The notes: generated by a model from the sequence alone, not told the origin. A DNA stretch of 64,000 bases from Streptomyces malaysiense (GCF_000980885.2 NZ_LBDA02000056.1:124001-188000); one strand, 5' to 3'. Shown: positions 1 to 9,244, numbered from the stretch's first letter. Numbers and translations are program-made.

Positions 1-1265
1 GCCTGGACGACCTGCTGGCGCCGGCCGCCGAGTTCTATCTCGACCTGCACCGCAACCCCGAACTCTCCGGCGCCGAGGCGCGCACCGCCGCCCGGTTCGC
101 GGACCGGCTGGACGCCGACGGCTACCGGGTGCTGCGCGGCCTCGGCGGCCACGGCGTCGCGGCCGAACTGCGCAACGGCGAGGGCCCCGCAGTCCTGCTG
201 CGCGCCGAACTCGACGCCCTGCCGGTCGCCGAGGCCACCGCGGCGCCCTACGCCAGCACCGTCACCGCCACCGGCCCCGACGGCCGCCCGGTCCCCGTGA
301 TGCACGCCTGCGGCCATGACGCCCACCTCGCCTGCGTGGCGGCCGCCGGACGCTGGCTCGCGGCCCGGCGGGACCGGTGGCGGGGCACCCTGCTCTTGGT
401 CGGCCAGCCCGCGGAGGAGACCCTCGGCGGCGCGCGGGCCATGCTGGAGGACGGCCTCTACGACCGCGTCACCCCGCCCGACGAGGTGCTCGCCCAGCAC
501 ACCGCGCCCTTCCCGGCGGGCATGGTGGCGCACGCCGAGGGCCCGGTCCTGGCCGCCGGCCGCACCCTGTCGGTGGTTTTCGAGGGCGGCGGGGGCCACG
601 CCGCCACCGCGCACCTCGCCGCGGACCCGCTGCGGGCGGCGGCCGGGCTGGTCATGCGGCTGCCCGAGGTCGCGGCCGGCGAGAGCGGGCTCCCTGCCGT
701 CACCGCCACCGCGCTGCGGGCCGGGGACGCCGGACACCCCGGCAACGTGCTCCCCGACCGAGCCGAGCTGCTGCTGTCCCTGCGCGGCTTCTCCGAGCCG
801 GCCCTCGACCGCGCCGCCGCGGAGGTCTCACGGCTGGCCCACGCCGAGGCGGCGGCGGCCGCGCTGCCGCCCAGGACCACCGTCACCACCGTCTCCCGCT
901 CCGGCGTCACCGTGACCGACCCGGAAGTCACCGCCGGCGTGCGCACCGCCCACCGGTCCGCGTTCGGCACCGCCCGCGTCACGTCCTGGCCCCCGGCCCT
1001 GGCCACCGAGGACTTCCCGCTGCTGACCGGCGCGGGCGCGCATCTCCACGGCCACGGGGAGATCCGGGGCTGCTACTGGATGCTCGGCTCCACCGGCCCG
1101 GCCCAGTGGGCCGCGGCCCCCGGCCCCGACCCCGCGGCCAAGCTCCGCGCGCTGCCGGCGAACCACTCGCCCCGGTACCTGCCCAGCGTGCGGCTGACGC
1201 TGCGGACCGGGATCGCGGCGATGGTGACGGCGGCGCTGGCGCGGTTGGGGGCGGCCACGGGGTGA
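1..1265 (+). CDS. M20-family amidohydrolase, 5' end outside window
   Basis: The reading frame is open from the first bases of the window, so the start lies upstream; about 420 residues are visible. Early residues read LDLHRNPELSG, typical of the N-terminus of M20D amidohydrolases (hippurate/IAA-amino-acid hydrolase type). Metal-binding motifs are visible: HACGHDAH near nt 301-324 and the PAEE motif near nt 409-420, followed by an EDFP motif near nt 1009-1020 and a NHSPRY motif close to the end. The family removes acyl groups from amino-acid amides in the cytoplasm. The substrate cannot be told from sequence. A TetR gene converges on it after 33 bases. Confidence 0.88.
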   Translation, partial: LDDLLAPAAEFYLDLHRNPELSGAEARTAARFADRLDADGYRVLRGLGGHGVAAELRNGEGPAVLLRAELDALPVAEATAAPYASTVTATGPDGRPVPVMHACGHDAHLACVAAAGRWLAARRDRWRGTLLLVGQPAEETLGGARAMLEDGLYDRVTPPDEVLAQHTAPFPAGMVAHAEGPVLAAGRTLSVVFEGGGGHAATAHLAADPLRAAAGLVMRLPEVAAGESGLPAVTATALRAGDAGHPGNVLPDRAELLLSLRGFSEPALDRAAAEVSRLAHAEAAAAALPPRTTVTTVSRSGVTVTDPEVTAGVRTAHRSAFGTARVTSWPPALATEDFPLLTGAGAHLHGHGEIRGCYWMLGSTGPAQWAAAPGPDPAAKLRALPANHSPRYLPSVRLTLRTGIAAMVTAALARLGAATG

Positions 1266-1298
1266 GACGCCGCTCGGGGACGGCCCCGGTCGCCTCGT

Positions 1299-1916
1299 TC
1301 AGCCCCGTCCCCTCGACTTGCCCCGGTCCAAGCCCAGTTCCCGGGCGAGCGCCTCCTCCACCCACTCCTGCGCGCGCGCCCGCGACACCGCGCCCGGGTA
1401 CGAGGTCAGCTGCACGGCGAGACCGTCGAGGAGCGCGGTCAGCCGCAGGGCCGTGGCACGGGGGTCGGGGCAGGTGAACTCGCCGGCGGTGACGCCCTCG
1501 GCGATGACCTCGGCGAGGGCCGCCTTCCACTGGCGGTCCAGCTCGCTGGTGACCTCGCGCAGAGCGGGTTCGCGCAGGGCGACGGCCCAGCCCTCGATCC
1601 ACAGCCGCCAGCCCTTGGCCTGCCCGGTCGGCGCGTACCAGCGCACCGCGGCCCGCAGCCGGCGCAGCGCGGTCGTCCGCCGGCCGAGCAGCCCGCGCAG
1701 ATGCGCGAGATCGTCCTGTGCGGCGTGCGCGAACGCGGCGGCGACCAGCTTCTCCTTGGTCGAGAAGTGGTACAGCACCAGCGCGTTGCTCACCCCGAGC
1801 GCGGCCGCCACGTCGGCGATCCGCACCGCCGCCACGCCTCGCGCCTCGATCTGCTCGACGGCGGCCCGCAGCAGCTCCTCCTGCCGCTCGGCCACACTCA
1901 ACCGCACTCTCGCCAC
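1299..1916 (-). CDS. TetR/BetI-type transcriptional regulator
   Basis: 205 residues starting at GTG. An N-terminal helix-turn-helix (about residues 10-60: VEQIEARGVAAVRIADVAAALGVS then a NALVLYHFSTKEKL recognition segment) is standard for TetR. The C-terminal part resembles the BetI ligand/dimer domain. The gene starts 4 bases after the stop of the upstream dehydrogenase on the same strand, so the two are probably co-transcribed and translationally linked. It is the natural candidate to bind the inverted repeat at 3193-3212 beside the operon promoter. Inducer unknown. Confidence 0.9.
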   Translation of the reverse strand: MARVRLSVAERQEELLRAAVEQIEARGVAAVRIADVAAALGVSNALVLYHFSTKEKLVAAAFAHAAQDDLAHLRGLLGRRTTALRRLRAAVRWYAPTGQAKGWRLWIEGWAVALREPALREVTSELDRQWKAALAEVIAEGVTAGEFTCPDPRATALRLTALLDGLAVQLTSYPGAVSRARAQEWVEEALARELGLDRGKSRGRG

Positions 1917-1920
1917 CCGG

Positions 1921-3123
1921 TCACCCTAGTTCGTCGAACCCGTCCCGCCGGTACGACCCGAACCGCTCCGCCAGCACGGGCAGCCGGTCGGCCACCACCG
2001 CGTGGGCCGCGGCGCGGGGTGTCGTACCGTCGGCCCGCGCCCGGTCGAGGGTCAGGGTGAGCAGGGCGCGCATGGAGCGGCGGATGTGGGCGAACGCCCT
2101 GTCCGCGTCGGCATCGACGTCGCCGAACAGGGTCCACCACCACCAGGCGTTCGTCGCCGAGTTGACCACCACGTCCGGCAGCACGGTCACCCCGCGCGTG
2201 GCGAGCAGTGCCTCCGCCTGCGGCAGCACCGGCATGTTGGCGGCCTCCACGATCCAACGGGCCCTGATCCGCGCCTGGTTCGAGGGGTCGACGACGTACG
2301 ACACGGCCGCGGGCACCAGCACCTCCGCGTCCACCGCCAGCCAGGCGTCACCGGGCAGCCGGTGATCGGCGGGGCGCAGTACCGAGCGGTCGACCGTGCC
2401 GTGGCCGTCCCGCGCGGCGAGCAGCGCCTCGACGTCGAGGCCGTCCGGATTGGCGATCGTCCCCTCGACGTCGGCGACCGCGACCACGCTCAGGCCCGCC
2501 CGCGCCAGGAAGCGGGCCGTCGCCCCGCCCATGGTGCCGAGGCCCTGCACGGCGACCCGCGTGCCCCGGTACGGGACCCCCGCGCGGTCCAGCGCGGTCA
2601 GCACCGACTCGGCCACCCCGCAGCCCCCGGCCAGTCGGTCCAGGCCGATGCCGTCCACCTCGACCGCGAAGGCGTCCGCGAGCCGCCGCCGGGCCGCCGC
2701 CTCGTCGTCCAGGAGCGGATACACCGCCTGCACGGTGGAGACCAGGCCCGCCTCGGCCGCCGCCTCGTCCACCAGGTCCTGGCCGAGGCCCAGGTCCTCA
2801 CCGGTCGTCCAGCAGCTCTCGACGTACGGCCGCACCGCCCGCAGATAGCGCACCAGCAGCCCGTACGCCGCCGGGTCGCGCGGATCGCAGTCGATGCCGC
2901 CCTTCGCACCCCCGAGGGGGACGTAGCGCCCCTCGGGGTCGTAGTGCAGGGCCTCCTTCATGGTCATGCCCCGGGCCAGGCCCGTCACCTCGTCGAGCGT
3001 GCAGCCGGGACGCATCCGCAGCCCGCCGCTGGCCACGCCCCGCACCAGCCGGTCCACGACCAGGAAGCCCTGCCGGCCGGTGACGTGGTCGGTCCAGGTG
3101 AGAGAGATCAAGGGGGCGCTCAT
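1921..3123 (-). CDS. Glu/Leu/Phe/Val-family dehydrogenase
   Basis: 400 residues from ATG 3123. An in-frame GTG at 3129 would abut the GAGGAA ribosome site directly, whereas ATG 3123 has a 6-base spacing, so I chose the ATG. The N-terminal catalytic domain carries the GGAKGGI motif with the catalytic lysine. The C-terminal NAD(P)-binding domain has VQGLGTMGG and the later NSATNAWWWW segment typical of the glutamate dehydrogenase-like subgroup rather than valine dehydrogenase. The family performs reversible oxidative deamination of an amino acid to a 2-oxo acid. First gene of a two-gene operon with the TetR regulator; promoter and operator are listed separately. Confidence 0.88.
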   Translation of the reverse strand: MSAPLISLTWTDHVTGRQGFLVVDRLVRGVASGGLRMRPGCTLDEVTGLARGMTMKEALHYDPEGRYVPLGGAKGGIDCDPRDPAAYGLLVRYLRAVRPYVESCWTTGEDLGLGQDLVDEAAAEAGLVSTVQAVYPLLDDEAAARRRLADAFAVEVDGIGLDRLAGGCGVAESVLTALDRAGVPYRGTRVAVQGLGTMGGATARFLARAGLSVVAVADVEGTIANPDGLDVEALLAARDGHGTVDRSVLRPADHRLPGDAWLAVDAEVLVPAAVSYVVDPSNQARIRARWIVEAANMPVLPQAEALLATRGVTVLPDVVVNSATNAWWWWTLFGDVDADADRAFAHIRRSMRALLTLTLDRARADGTTPRAAAHAVVADRLPVLAERFGSYRRDGFDELG

Positions 3124-3161
3124 CGGCACTTCCTCGGAGTCGGTCCACCGAATGCCGAGTC

Positions 3162-3190
3162 AGTATCGGGCGGGTGTCCGCGACCGTCAA
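3162..3190 (-). promoter_or_regulatory. Promoter of the dehydrogenase-tetR operon
   Basis: On the minus strand a TTGACG -35 (3190-3185) and a GATACT -10 (3167-3162) are separated by exactly 17 bases. This predicts a start near 3155 and a leader of about 32 bases with a GAGGAA ribosome site. The -35 box lies two bases from the inverted repeat at 3193-3212. Assignment is from sequence match only. Confidence 0.6.
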
Positions 3191-3192
3191 CG

Positions 3193-3212
3193 TACTGAAT
3201 GGGCGTTCAGTA
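3193..3212. promoter_or_regulatory. Inverted repeat, likely TetR operator
   Basis: Perfect 7-base arms TACTGAA and TTCAGTA around a 6-base centre (TGGGCG). It sits directly upstream of the -35 of the dehydrogenase-tetR promoter and 73 bases before the divergent metallo-hydrolase start. Length and layout suit a TetR-family site. The linked TetR (1299-1916) is the obvious binder; that link is inference. Confidence 0.6.
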
Positions 3213-3284
3213 GTGCCGGGTGGTTCCCGGGTTGTCGGACGAGCCGACCATAATGGGGGGCCCATCACTCAACCGGGAGGTACC

Positions 3285-4451
3285 GTGACCGGTCAGCGTT
3301 CCTCGACCTCAGGGCCCCGCGTGCCGCGCCCGGCGGCCTTCGGCGTGGACCCGGGCGGTGAGCGCATGGCACGAATCCGCCGCTCCCCGCACTTCAAGGA
3401 CGGCGTCTTCCAGAACCCCGGCGGCGCCGCGCGCACCCGGCCCTCCGGCTCCATGGTGGACTTCGCGAAGGTCTTCCTCGACAAGGAGACCCGGCCGCTG
3501 CGTGCTCCCGGGGGGACGATCCCGGTGCATCCCACGACCTTCGCCGACCTCGCCCGGCCGCCCGCCACGGGCCTGCGGCTGACCTGGATGGGGCACTCCA
3601 GCGTGCTCGCCGAGATCGACGGCCACCGGGTGCTGTTCGACCCGGTGTGGGGCCGGCGCTGCTCCCCGTTCCCCTTCGCCGGACCCAAGCGGCTGCACCC
3701 CGTCCCGCTGCCGCTCGCCGCGCTCGGGGACGTCGACGTGGTGGTGATCTCCCACGACCACTACGACCATCTCGACCTGCCCACCATCAAGGCGCTGGCC
3801 GGCACCGGCACCGTCTTCGCCGTTCCGCTCGGCGTCGGCGCCCACCTCGAACACTGGGGCGTCAGCCCGGACCGGCTGCGCGAGCTGGACTGGCACGAGT
3901 CGACCCGGGTCGGCGGCATCACCCTCACCGCCACCCCGGCCCGCCACTTCTGCGGCCGCGGCCTGCGCAACACCCAGCACACCCTGTGGGCCTCCTGGGC
4001 CGTCGCCGGCGAGGAGTACCGGATCTACCACAGCGGCGACACCGGCTACTTCGACGGCTTCCAGGACATCGGTGCCGCCCATGGCCCGTTCGACGCCACG
4101 ATGGTGCAGATCGGGGCGTACAGCGAGTTCTGGCCGGACATCCACATGCGGCCCGACGAGGGCCTGCGCGCCCACCTGGACCTCCAGGGCGGCGCCCCGC
4201 ACGGCGTGCTGCTCCCGATCCACTGGGGCACCTTCAACCTCGCCCCGCACCCGTGGGCCGAGCCGGGGGAGTGGACCAAGGAGGTCGCCGAGGAGGCCGG
4301 TCAGGCGGTCGCCCTGCCCCGCCCCGGTGAGCCCTTCGAGCCCGCCGGCAAGCTCCCGGCCGAGGCCTGGTGGCGGGGCGTGTCCGGCGAGGTCCGCCGC
4401 ACCTGGCGCTCGGTGGGCGCGCTGGTCGCGGAGCCGCCGAAGCGCGGCTGA
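3285..4451 (+). CDS. Metallo-beta-lactamase fold hydrolase (NAPE-PLD/UlaG-like)
   Basis: 388 residues from GTG 3285, chosen because GGGAGG lies 4 bases upstream; an open frame continues further upstream but without a ribosome site. The zinc motif reads SHDHYDHLD (HxHxDH), followed by further ligands in ARHFCGRG, HSGDTGYF and the C-terminal PIHWGTF. The WMGHSS segment before the motif is typical of the NAPE-PLD/UlaG-like branch of the fold. The members hydrolyse phosphodiester or lactone bonds; the actual substrate is unknown. Divergent from the dehydrogenase operon and may share its operator. Confidence 0.85.
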   Translation: MTGQRSSTSGPRVPRPAAFGVDPGGERMARIRRSPHFKDGVFQNPGGAARTRPSGSMVDFAKVFLDKETRPLRAPGGTIPVHPTTFADLARPPATGLRLTWMGHSSVLAEIDGHRVLFDPVWGRRCSPFPFAGPKRLHPVPLPLAALGDVDVVVISHDHYDHLDLPTIKALAGTGTVFAVPLGVGAHLEHWGVSPDRLRELDWHESTRVGGITLTATPARHFCGRGLRNTQHTLWASWAVAGEEYRIYHSGDTGYFDGFQDIGAAHGPFDATMVQIGAYSEFWPDIHMRPDEGLRAHLDLQGGAPHGVLLPIHWGTFNLAPHPWAEPGEWTKEVAEEAGQAVALPRPGEPFEPAGKLPAEAWWRGVSGEVRRTWRSVGALVAEPPKRG

Positions 4452-5188
4452 GGCACGCGCCCGGCGAAGGCCGGCGACGGCGTCGGCGCGGACATCGGAC
4501 CGGCCGCGGCCGGCACCCCGCACGCTCCAGGGCAGGTCGGTGGCGCCCGCGCCCGGTGGACCGCGGCGGGACGAGCGATTCCCCTCTCCCGCGGACATGG
4601 CCGTGGAGCGCCATCCGCGTGGTGCCGGTCTCCGCGGCCGGCCGCCGCACGGCGAGCCGGCCTCCCGCGGGTACGGAGACCCGCGAGGGCCCACCGGGAA
4701 GAGCCCCCCTCACGACGACGACGGGGCTCGCCCCGGTCGCCCTGTTTCGCCTCCCCGCCGCGTCCGGCCGGGACGGCCGGGGCCGCGTCGGCGGCCGGCG
4801 GACGGTGGACGGCGGACGGCCGGCGGCGCCCCCGGCGACCGGGTGCCGCTCACCCTCCGCCAGAGCACCCGATGCGAGCGCATCGAAGGCCAAGGGGAAC
4901 ACGTTCAGTGACATTCACCGGATGTGCGAGTGCGTGGTCCCGAGCGGCGCGACGAGGCCTGGACGCCGTGGAGCGGGCGTGATCCGGGATGCGGGCCGGC
5001 GGGTCGCCCCTCCCGGCCCGTTCACTCCTTCTGACAGCTTTTGATCGGCCCTTATCGATATTTTTCGACCCGATCGGAGCACACGTGGCCGGGTTATCGG
5101 TCTTTCGTACGGAGCCTCATACCAGAGCGGGACGCCGGGCGGGGGAGTTTGGCAACTGCCCCTCGCACATGAGGCGGAGGCGACTACC
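4452..5188. other. 737-base stretch with no supported gene
   Basis: No frame here shows recognisable protein motifs. A minus-strand open frame (4234-4914) is rich in Arg/Pro with no ribosome site and overlaps the hydrolase, so it is not called. A dyad CGATGCG-AG-CGCATCG sits at 4870-4885. From about 5030 to 5110 the DNA turns AT-richer than its surroundings (TTATCGATATTTTTCG near 5051), which probably marks the conservon promoter region, but I cannot fix the -10/-35 boxes. Confidence 0.45.
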
Positions 5189-7105
5189 GTGAGTGTCCGA
5201 CCCCAGGCCCGACGGACCAGTACGAGGACGCAGATGTCTCACCTTCGCGCACCGGCCGCCCGTGCCGACCGCCGGGAGGGCGGGCGGCACGGGCGGCCGG
5301 TCGCCCGACCCGCTCCCGCACTGCCCGAGACCCACATACGGCCCCAGCTGATGCGGCTCGCCGTGCTGCCCCCGCTCGCGGTCGCCCTCGGCGCCACCGC
5401 CGCCGTCCTGTTCACCATCCGCTCCACCGGCGCCCGTACCGGCCCCGTCCTGTGGGCCGCGCTCGGCGGCGCGGTCACCGTGGCCGTGGCCGCCGTCCTG
5501 ATCGCGGCCGTGGCCGCCGACCGCGCCGCCCGCGGTGTCTCCGAGCGGATCGGCGCCCTGCGTCGCGGCGCCGCCCGCGGCGCGGCCGACCTGCATGAAC
5601 TCGTGGACGCCCTGCGCCAGGGGGAGGCCCCGCCGCAGCGCCCGTCCCACCGCCGCTCACCCACGGACGCCGACGACTTCGAACTGCTCGCCGCCGACCT
5701 GGCCCGCGCGCACGACGGCGCCGTCACCGCCGTCGTGCGGGCCGCCCAGCTCTCCAGCCACGCGGGCAGCGAGCAGAAGCTGGAGGTCTTCGTCAACCTC
5801 GCGCGCCGGCTCCAGTCCCTGGTGCACCGCGAGATCTCCATCCTGGACGACCTGGAACACGAGATCGAGGACCCCGACCTGCTCAAGGGCCTCTTCCACG
5901 TGGACCACCTGGCCACCCGCATCCGGCGGCACGCCGAGAACCTCGCCGTGCTCGGCGGCGCCGTCTCCCGGCGCCAGTGGAGCAACCCGGTGAGCATGAC
6001 CGAGGTGCTGCGCTCCGCCATCGCCGAGGTCGAGCAGTACTCCCGGGTCAAACTGGTGCCCCCGGTCGACGGCGAACTGCGCGGCCACGCCGTCGCCGAC
6101 GTCATCCACCTCCTCGCCGAACTCATCGAGAACGCCACGGTGTTCTCCGCCCCCGGCACCCAGGTGCTGCTGCGCGCGGGCCTCGTCACCTCCGGGCTCG
6201 CCGTCGAGGTGGAGGACCGCGGGCTGGGCATGCCCGTCGGCGAACAGAACCGGATGAACGCCCTGCTGGCCGACCCCGACCAGGTCAACGTCGCCAGCCT
6301 GCTGGCAGACGGCCGTATCGGCCTCTACGTCGTCTCCCAGCTCGCCCGCCGGCACGGCATCGGCGTCCGGCTCCAGAGCAACATCTACGGCGGGGTCCAG
6401 GCCGTACTCGTCGTACCCGAGGCGCTGTTGGGAACGCCGCAGGCGGAGCTGCCGCCGCAGGCCGCCGCCCCGCGTCCGGCGCAGCTCCGGGCGGAACCCC
6501 CGGCGCCCACGCGGCCGGCGCCACCCGTCCCCGCGCCCATGCCGCCGGCCACGACACCCGCCACCCGCACGGAAGTCCACACCCACGGCGAACCGCCTCC
6601 GCTCCCCGTCCGCGGCACCCACCGCGAGCGTCCCACCCCCGCCGAGGCGGCACCCGGCATCCGGGCCCGGCACCGCGCGGTGGTCGAGGAGCACGACGGC
6701 GTCATGCCCGCCCCGCGCGCGGACGCGGTGCGCGGCACCATGGCCAAACCCCGGCTGCCGCGCCGCCGCGCCCAGGAGAACCTCGTCCCCCAGCTCCGCG
6801 GCGGCCCCGCGCCCCGGCAGGACGGCGACACCCTCGGCGGCCACGACCCCGGGCTGATGGCGGCCTTCCAGCGCGGCATCGGCCTCGCCGAGGCGGCCGA
6901 GCCGGCGACGCACGGCGAGCACATGCGCGCCGGACACGCGCGGCCCGCCGCCCGCGTGCCCGCCGAGCCCGCGCGCCTGCGCGTCCTCCACCCCGATCAG
7001 GATCCACCCCAAGGGCCCCAGATCCAGGGCGGCTCGAAGCACCTCCACCCCGACCCACCACCCCTGCCCACCGGCCCCGCCGAGGGAGGCGCACCGGCCG
7101 GCTGA
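5189..7105 (+). CDS. Conservon sensor kinase-like protein CvnA
   Basis: 638 residues from GTG 5189, with GGCGGAGG 8 bases upstream. Two hydrophobic segments near residues 50-115 anchor it in the membrane. A cytoplasmic histidine-kinase-like ATPase domain follows, with an N box (ELIENAT) and a G1-like box (VEDRGLGMPVG). The last 220 residues are Pro/Arg-rich and probably disordered. First gene of a cvn operon (A-B-C-D plus a GAF gene). In Streptomyces, conservons form a membrane complex that resembles eukaryotic G-protein signalling and affects development and antibiotic timing. The signal sensed here is unknown. Confidence 0.85.
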   Translation: MSVRPQARRTSTRTQMSHLRAPAARADRREGGRHGRPVARPAPALPETHIRPQLMRLAVLPPLAVALGATAAVLFTIRSTGARTGPVLWAALGGAVTVAVAAVLIAAVAADRAARGVSERIGALRRGAARGAADLHELVDALRQGEAPPQRPSHRRSPTDADDFELLAADLARAHDGAVTAVVRAAQLSSHAGSEQKLEVFVNLARRLQSLVHREISILDDLEHEIEDPDLLKGLFHVDHLATRIRRHAENLAVLGGAVSRRQWSNPVSMTEVLRSAIAEVEQYSRVKLVPPVDGELRGHAVADVIHLLAELIENATVFSAPGTQVLLRAGLVTSGLAVEVEDRGLGMPVGEQNRMNALLADPDQVNVASLLADGRIGLYVVSQLARRHGIGVRLQSNIYGGVQAVLVVPEALLGTPQAELPPQAAAPRPAQLRAEPPAPTRPAPPVPAPMPPATTPATRTEVHTHGEPPPLPVRGTHRERPTPAEAAPGIRARHRAVVEEHDGVMPAPRADAVRGTMAKPRLPRRRAQENLVPQLRGGPAPRQDGDTLGGHDPGLMAAFQRGIGLAEAAEPATHGEHMRAGHARPAARVPAEPARLRVLHPDQDPPQGPQIQGGSKHLHPDPPPLPTGPAEGGAPAG

Positions 7106-7216
7106 CCCCTCGCACCGGGCCCGCGCAGGACCCGTGCTGGGCCTCGTACGAGCCCCTACATCCCCCCAACCCCCAGCGGCCCCCCAGACCTTCGTACCCC
7201 AAGGAGTCGATCCACC

Positions 7217-7651
7217 ATGGCGAGCGATGCGCCGACCGCTCACGCATCCGACCTCGACTGGCTGCTCAGCGGCCTCGTGCAGCGCGTACCGCACACCAGC
7301 AGCGCGGTGCTGCTCTCCTGCGACGGGCTGGTGAAAGCCGTGCACGGCCTCGACCCGGACAGCGCCGACCACATGGCCGCCCTCGCCTCCGGTCTGTACT
7401 CGCTCGGCCGCAGCGCCGGCGTCCGGTTCGGGGACGGCGGCGACGTACGGCAGGTCGTCGTGGAACTCGCCTCGACCCTGCTGTTCGTCACCACCGCGGG
7501 CTCCGGCACCTGTCTCGCCGTGATGGCGGCCCGCGAGGCCGACGCGGCCGTGCTCGGCTACGAGATGGCGATGCTGGTCAAGAGCGTGCGCCCCTATCTG
7601 GTCACCGCCCCCAGGCAACACGCCGTCGGACCCACGGCGCCGGGGCATTGA
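7217..7651 (+). CDS. Roadblock/LC7 domain protein CvnB
   Basis: 144 residues, ATG 7217 preceded by AAGGAG. The whole protein is a Roadblock/LC7 fold (DLDWLLSGLVQRVPHTSSAVLLSCDG at the start is the family signature). In conservons this protein is thought to act as a GTPase-activating or scaffold partner of the small GTPase CvnD. The stop lies 2 bases before the start of cvnC. Confidence 0.9.
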   Translation: MASDAPTAHASDLDWLLSGLVQRVPHTSSAVLLSCDGLVKAVHGLDPDSADHMAALASGLYSLGRSAGVRFGDGGDVRQVVVELASTLLFVTTAGSGTCLAVMAAREADAAVLGYEMAMLVKSVRPYLVTAPRQHAVGPTAPGH

Positions 7652-7653
7652 GC

Positions 7654-8025
7654 GTGGCCGCGGCCGGCGACGGGCCCTGGCTGGACGACGCGGCCGGACG
7701 GCTGGTACGCCCGTTCACGGTCAGCAACGGCCGCACCGAACCCAGCGTCGCACTCGACCTGATCTCTCAGGTGATGGCCACCGGCGTCACCCCGCTCGGC
7801 TACCTCGGCCCCGAGCACGCGCAGGCGCTGGAACTGTGCCGGGCGCCCGTCTCGGTCGCCGAGGTCGCCGCCCACCTGAAACTGCCCGCCGTGGTCACCA
7901 AGGTCCTGCTCGCGGACCTGGTCGACTGCGAAGCGCTGACCACCAAGCCCCCCGCGTTCCACCACACTCCCACCGACCGGTCCCTGCTGGAGGCAGTGCT
8001 CGATGGACTACGACGACAGCTCTGA
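7654..8025 (+). CDS. DUF742 protein CvnC
   Basis: 123 residues from GTG 7654, two bases after the cvnB stop. The motif RLVRPFTVSNGRT near the start and the SVAEVAAHLKLPAVVTKVLLADL segment, a winged-helix-like stretch, identify DUF742. Its frame overlaps cvnD by 23 bases, which indicates translational coupling. Role within the conservon complex is not established by sequence. Confidence 0.88.
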   Translation: MAAAGDGPWLDDAAGRLVRPFTVSNGRTEPSVALDLISQVMATGVTPLGYLGPEHAQALELCRAPVSVAEVAAHLKLPAVVTKVLLADLVDCEALTTKPPAFHHTPTDRSLLEAVLDGLRRQL

Positions 8026-8605
8026 CCCGTTCCCCACCGCGCTCAAGATCCTCGTGGCGGGCGGGTTCGGAGTGGGCAAGACCACCTTCGTGGGCGCGGT
8101 CAGCGAGATCGCCCCGCTGAGCACGGAGGAACTGCTCACCACGGTCAGCGCCGCGACCGACAGCCTCGAAGGCATCGAGAACAAGATGGAGACCACGGTC
8201 GCCATGGACTTCGGCCGGATCTCCCTCGATCCGGACCATGTGCTGTACCTGTTCGGCACCCCTGGGCAGGAGCGGTTCTGGTTCATGTGGGACGAGCTGT
8301 CCGAGGGCGCGCTCGGCGCGGTGATCCTCGCCGACACCCGCCGGCTCCAGGACTGCTTCGCCGCCGTGGACTTCTTCGAGGAACGCGGACTCGGCTTCAT
8401 CGTCGCCGTCAACGAGTTCGACGGGGGCCACCGCTACGACACCGAGGAGGTGCGCGCCGCCATCGACCTCGACCCCGAGGTGCCGGTCGTGCGCTGCGAC
8501 GCCCGGATCTCCAGCTCCGGGGTGGGGACCCTGCTGGCCCTCGTCCGCCACCTGCTCGCCCACACCCCGGAGCGCACGCCGAGCCGCGGCGCCGCGCACC
8601 GGTGA
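8003..8605 (+). CDS. Conservon small GTPase CvnD
   Basis: 200 residues. The Walker A motif GGFGVGKTT lies near residue 18-26, FGTPGQERF matches the G3 switch-II motif of Ras-like GTPases, and AVNEFDGG stands where NKxD is expected, so the G4 motif is altered, as is usual in this bacterial MglA-like group. The start overlaps cvnC. It probably cycles between GTP and GDP forms under control of the CvnA/CvnB partners. Confidence 0.9.
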   Translation: MDYDDSSDPFPTALKILVAGGFGVGKTTFVGAVSEIAPLSTEELLTTVSAATDSLEGIENKMETTVAMDFGRISLDPDHVLYLFGTPGQERFWFMWDELSEGALGAVILADTRRLQDCFAAVDFFEERGLGFIVAVNEFDGGHRYDTEEVRAAIDLDPEVPVVRCDARISSSGVGTLLALVRHLLAHTPERTPSRGAAHR

Positions 8606-8668
8606 ACCCGACCGACCGCACCACGGAGTTCCCCAGATGAGGCACCCGCACAGCTACGGAGCCCGGCC

Positions 8669-9244
8669 ATGAGCTACGAGCCGCCCCGGCCGGTCCGTGG
8701 TCTGCTGCTCACCCCCGAGGACAAGGAGGCCCCCGCCCGCGTCCGGCGGCTGCGGACGCTCGGCCTCGGGGCGCGCCCCGACCCCGCGCTCGACGCCTTC
8801 GCGGACCACCTCGCCCGCCTCGTCGGCGCGCCCTACGCCATGGTCAACTTCATCGGCGAGGACGAACAGTTCTTCGCCGGCCTGCGCGTCCCGGCCGTCG
8901 ACCCGGTCCCGCGGGAGGACGGCGGCAGGACGGAGTGGGGCCGGACCCTGCCCCGCGACCACGGGTTCTGCCCCCATGTGGTGGTCCGCCGCAAGGCCCT
9001 GGTCCTGGAGGACGTCCGCGACTACCCCCGGTTCGCGGGCAACCCGGTCGTGGACGAGTACGGCATCCGCTCCTACCTGGGCGCCCCCCTTCTCGACGGC
9101 ACCGGCATGGCGCTCGGCACCGTGTGCGCCGCCGACACCGGGCCGCGTGCCTGGGGCAGGGAGGGACTGGAGACCATCAAGGCGCTGGCCGCCGATCTCG
9201 TCGTGCGGATCGAACGCAGCGCACGGGACGGGCTGCCCATCTGA
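8669..9244 (+). CDS. GAF-domain protein, fifth conservon gene
   Basis: 191 residues, ATG 8669 with GGAG 8 bases upstream. Residues about 35-180 form a GAF domain (VGAPYAMVNFIGEDEQFF, then GFCPHVVVRRKALVLEDVRDY). It follows cvnD by 63 bases on the same strand. In several Streptomyces conservons the fifth gene is a cytochrome P450; here a stand-alone GAF sensor takes that place, so small-molecule or redox sensing is a reasonable guess only. Confidence 0.8.
   Translation: MSYEPPRPVRGLLLTPEDKEAPARVRRLRTLGLGARPDPALDAFADHLARLVGAPYAMVNFIGEDEQFFAGLRVPAVDPVPREDGGRTEWGRTLPRDHGFCPHVVVRRKALVLEDVRDYPRFAGNPVVDEYGIRSYLGAPLLDGTGMALGTVCAADTGPRAWGREGLETIKALAADLVVRIERSARDGLPI

Noticed and set aside
4234..4914. 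226-codon minus-strand frame after the metallo-hydrolase
   Set aside because: No ribosome site, Arg/Pro-rich, overlaps the hydrolase end.
5657..7648. 663-codon minus-strand frame across cvnA and cvnB
   Set aside because: Overlaps two well-supported conservon genes and carries no recognisable domain.
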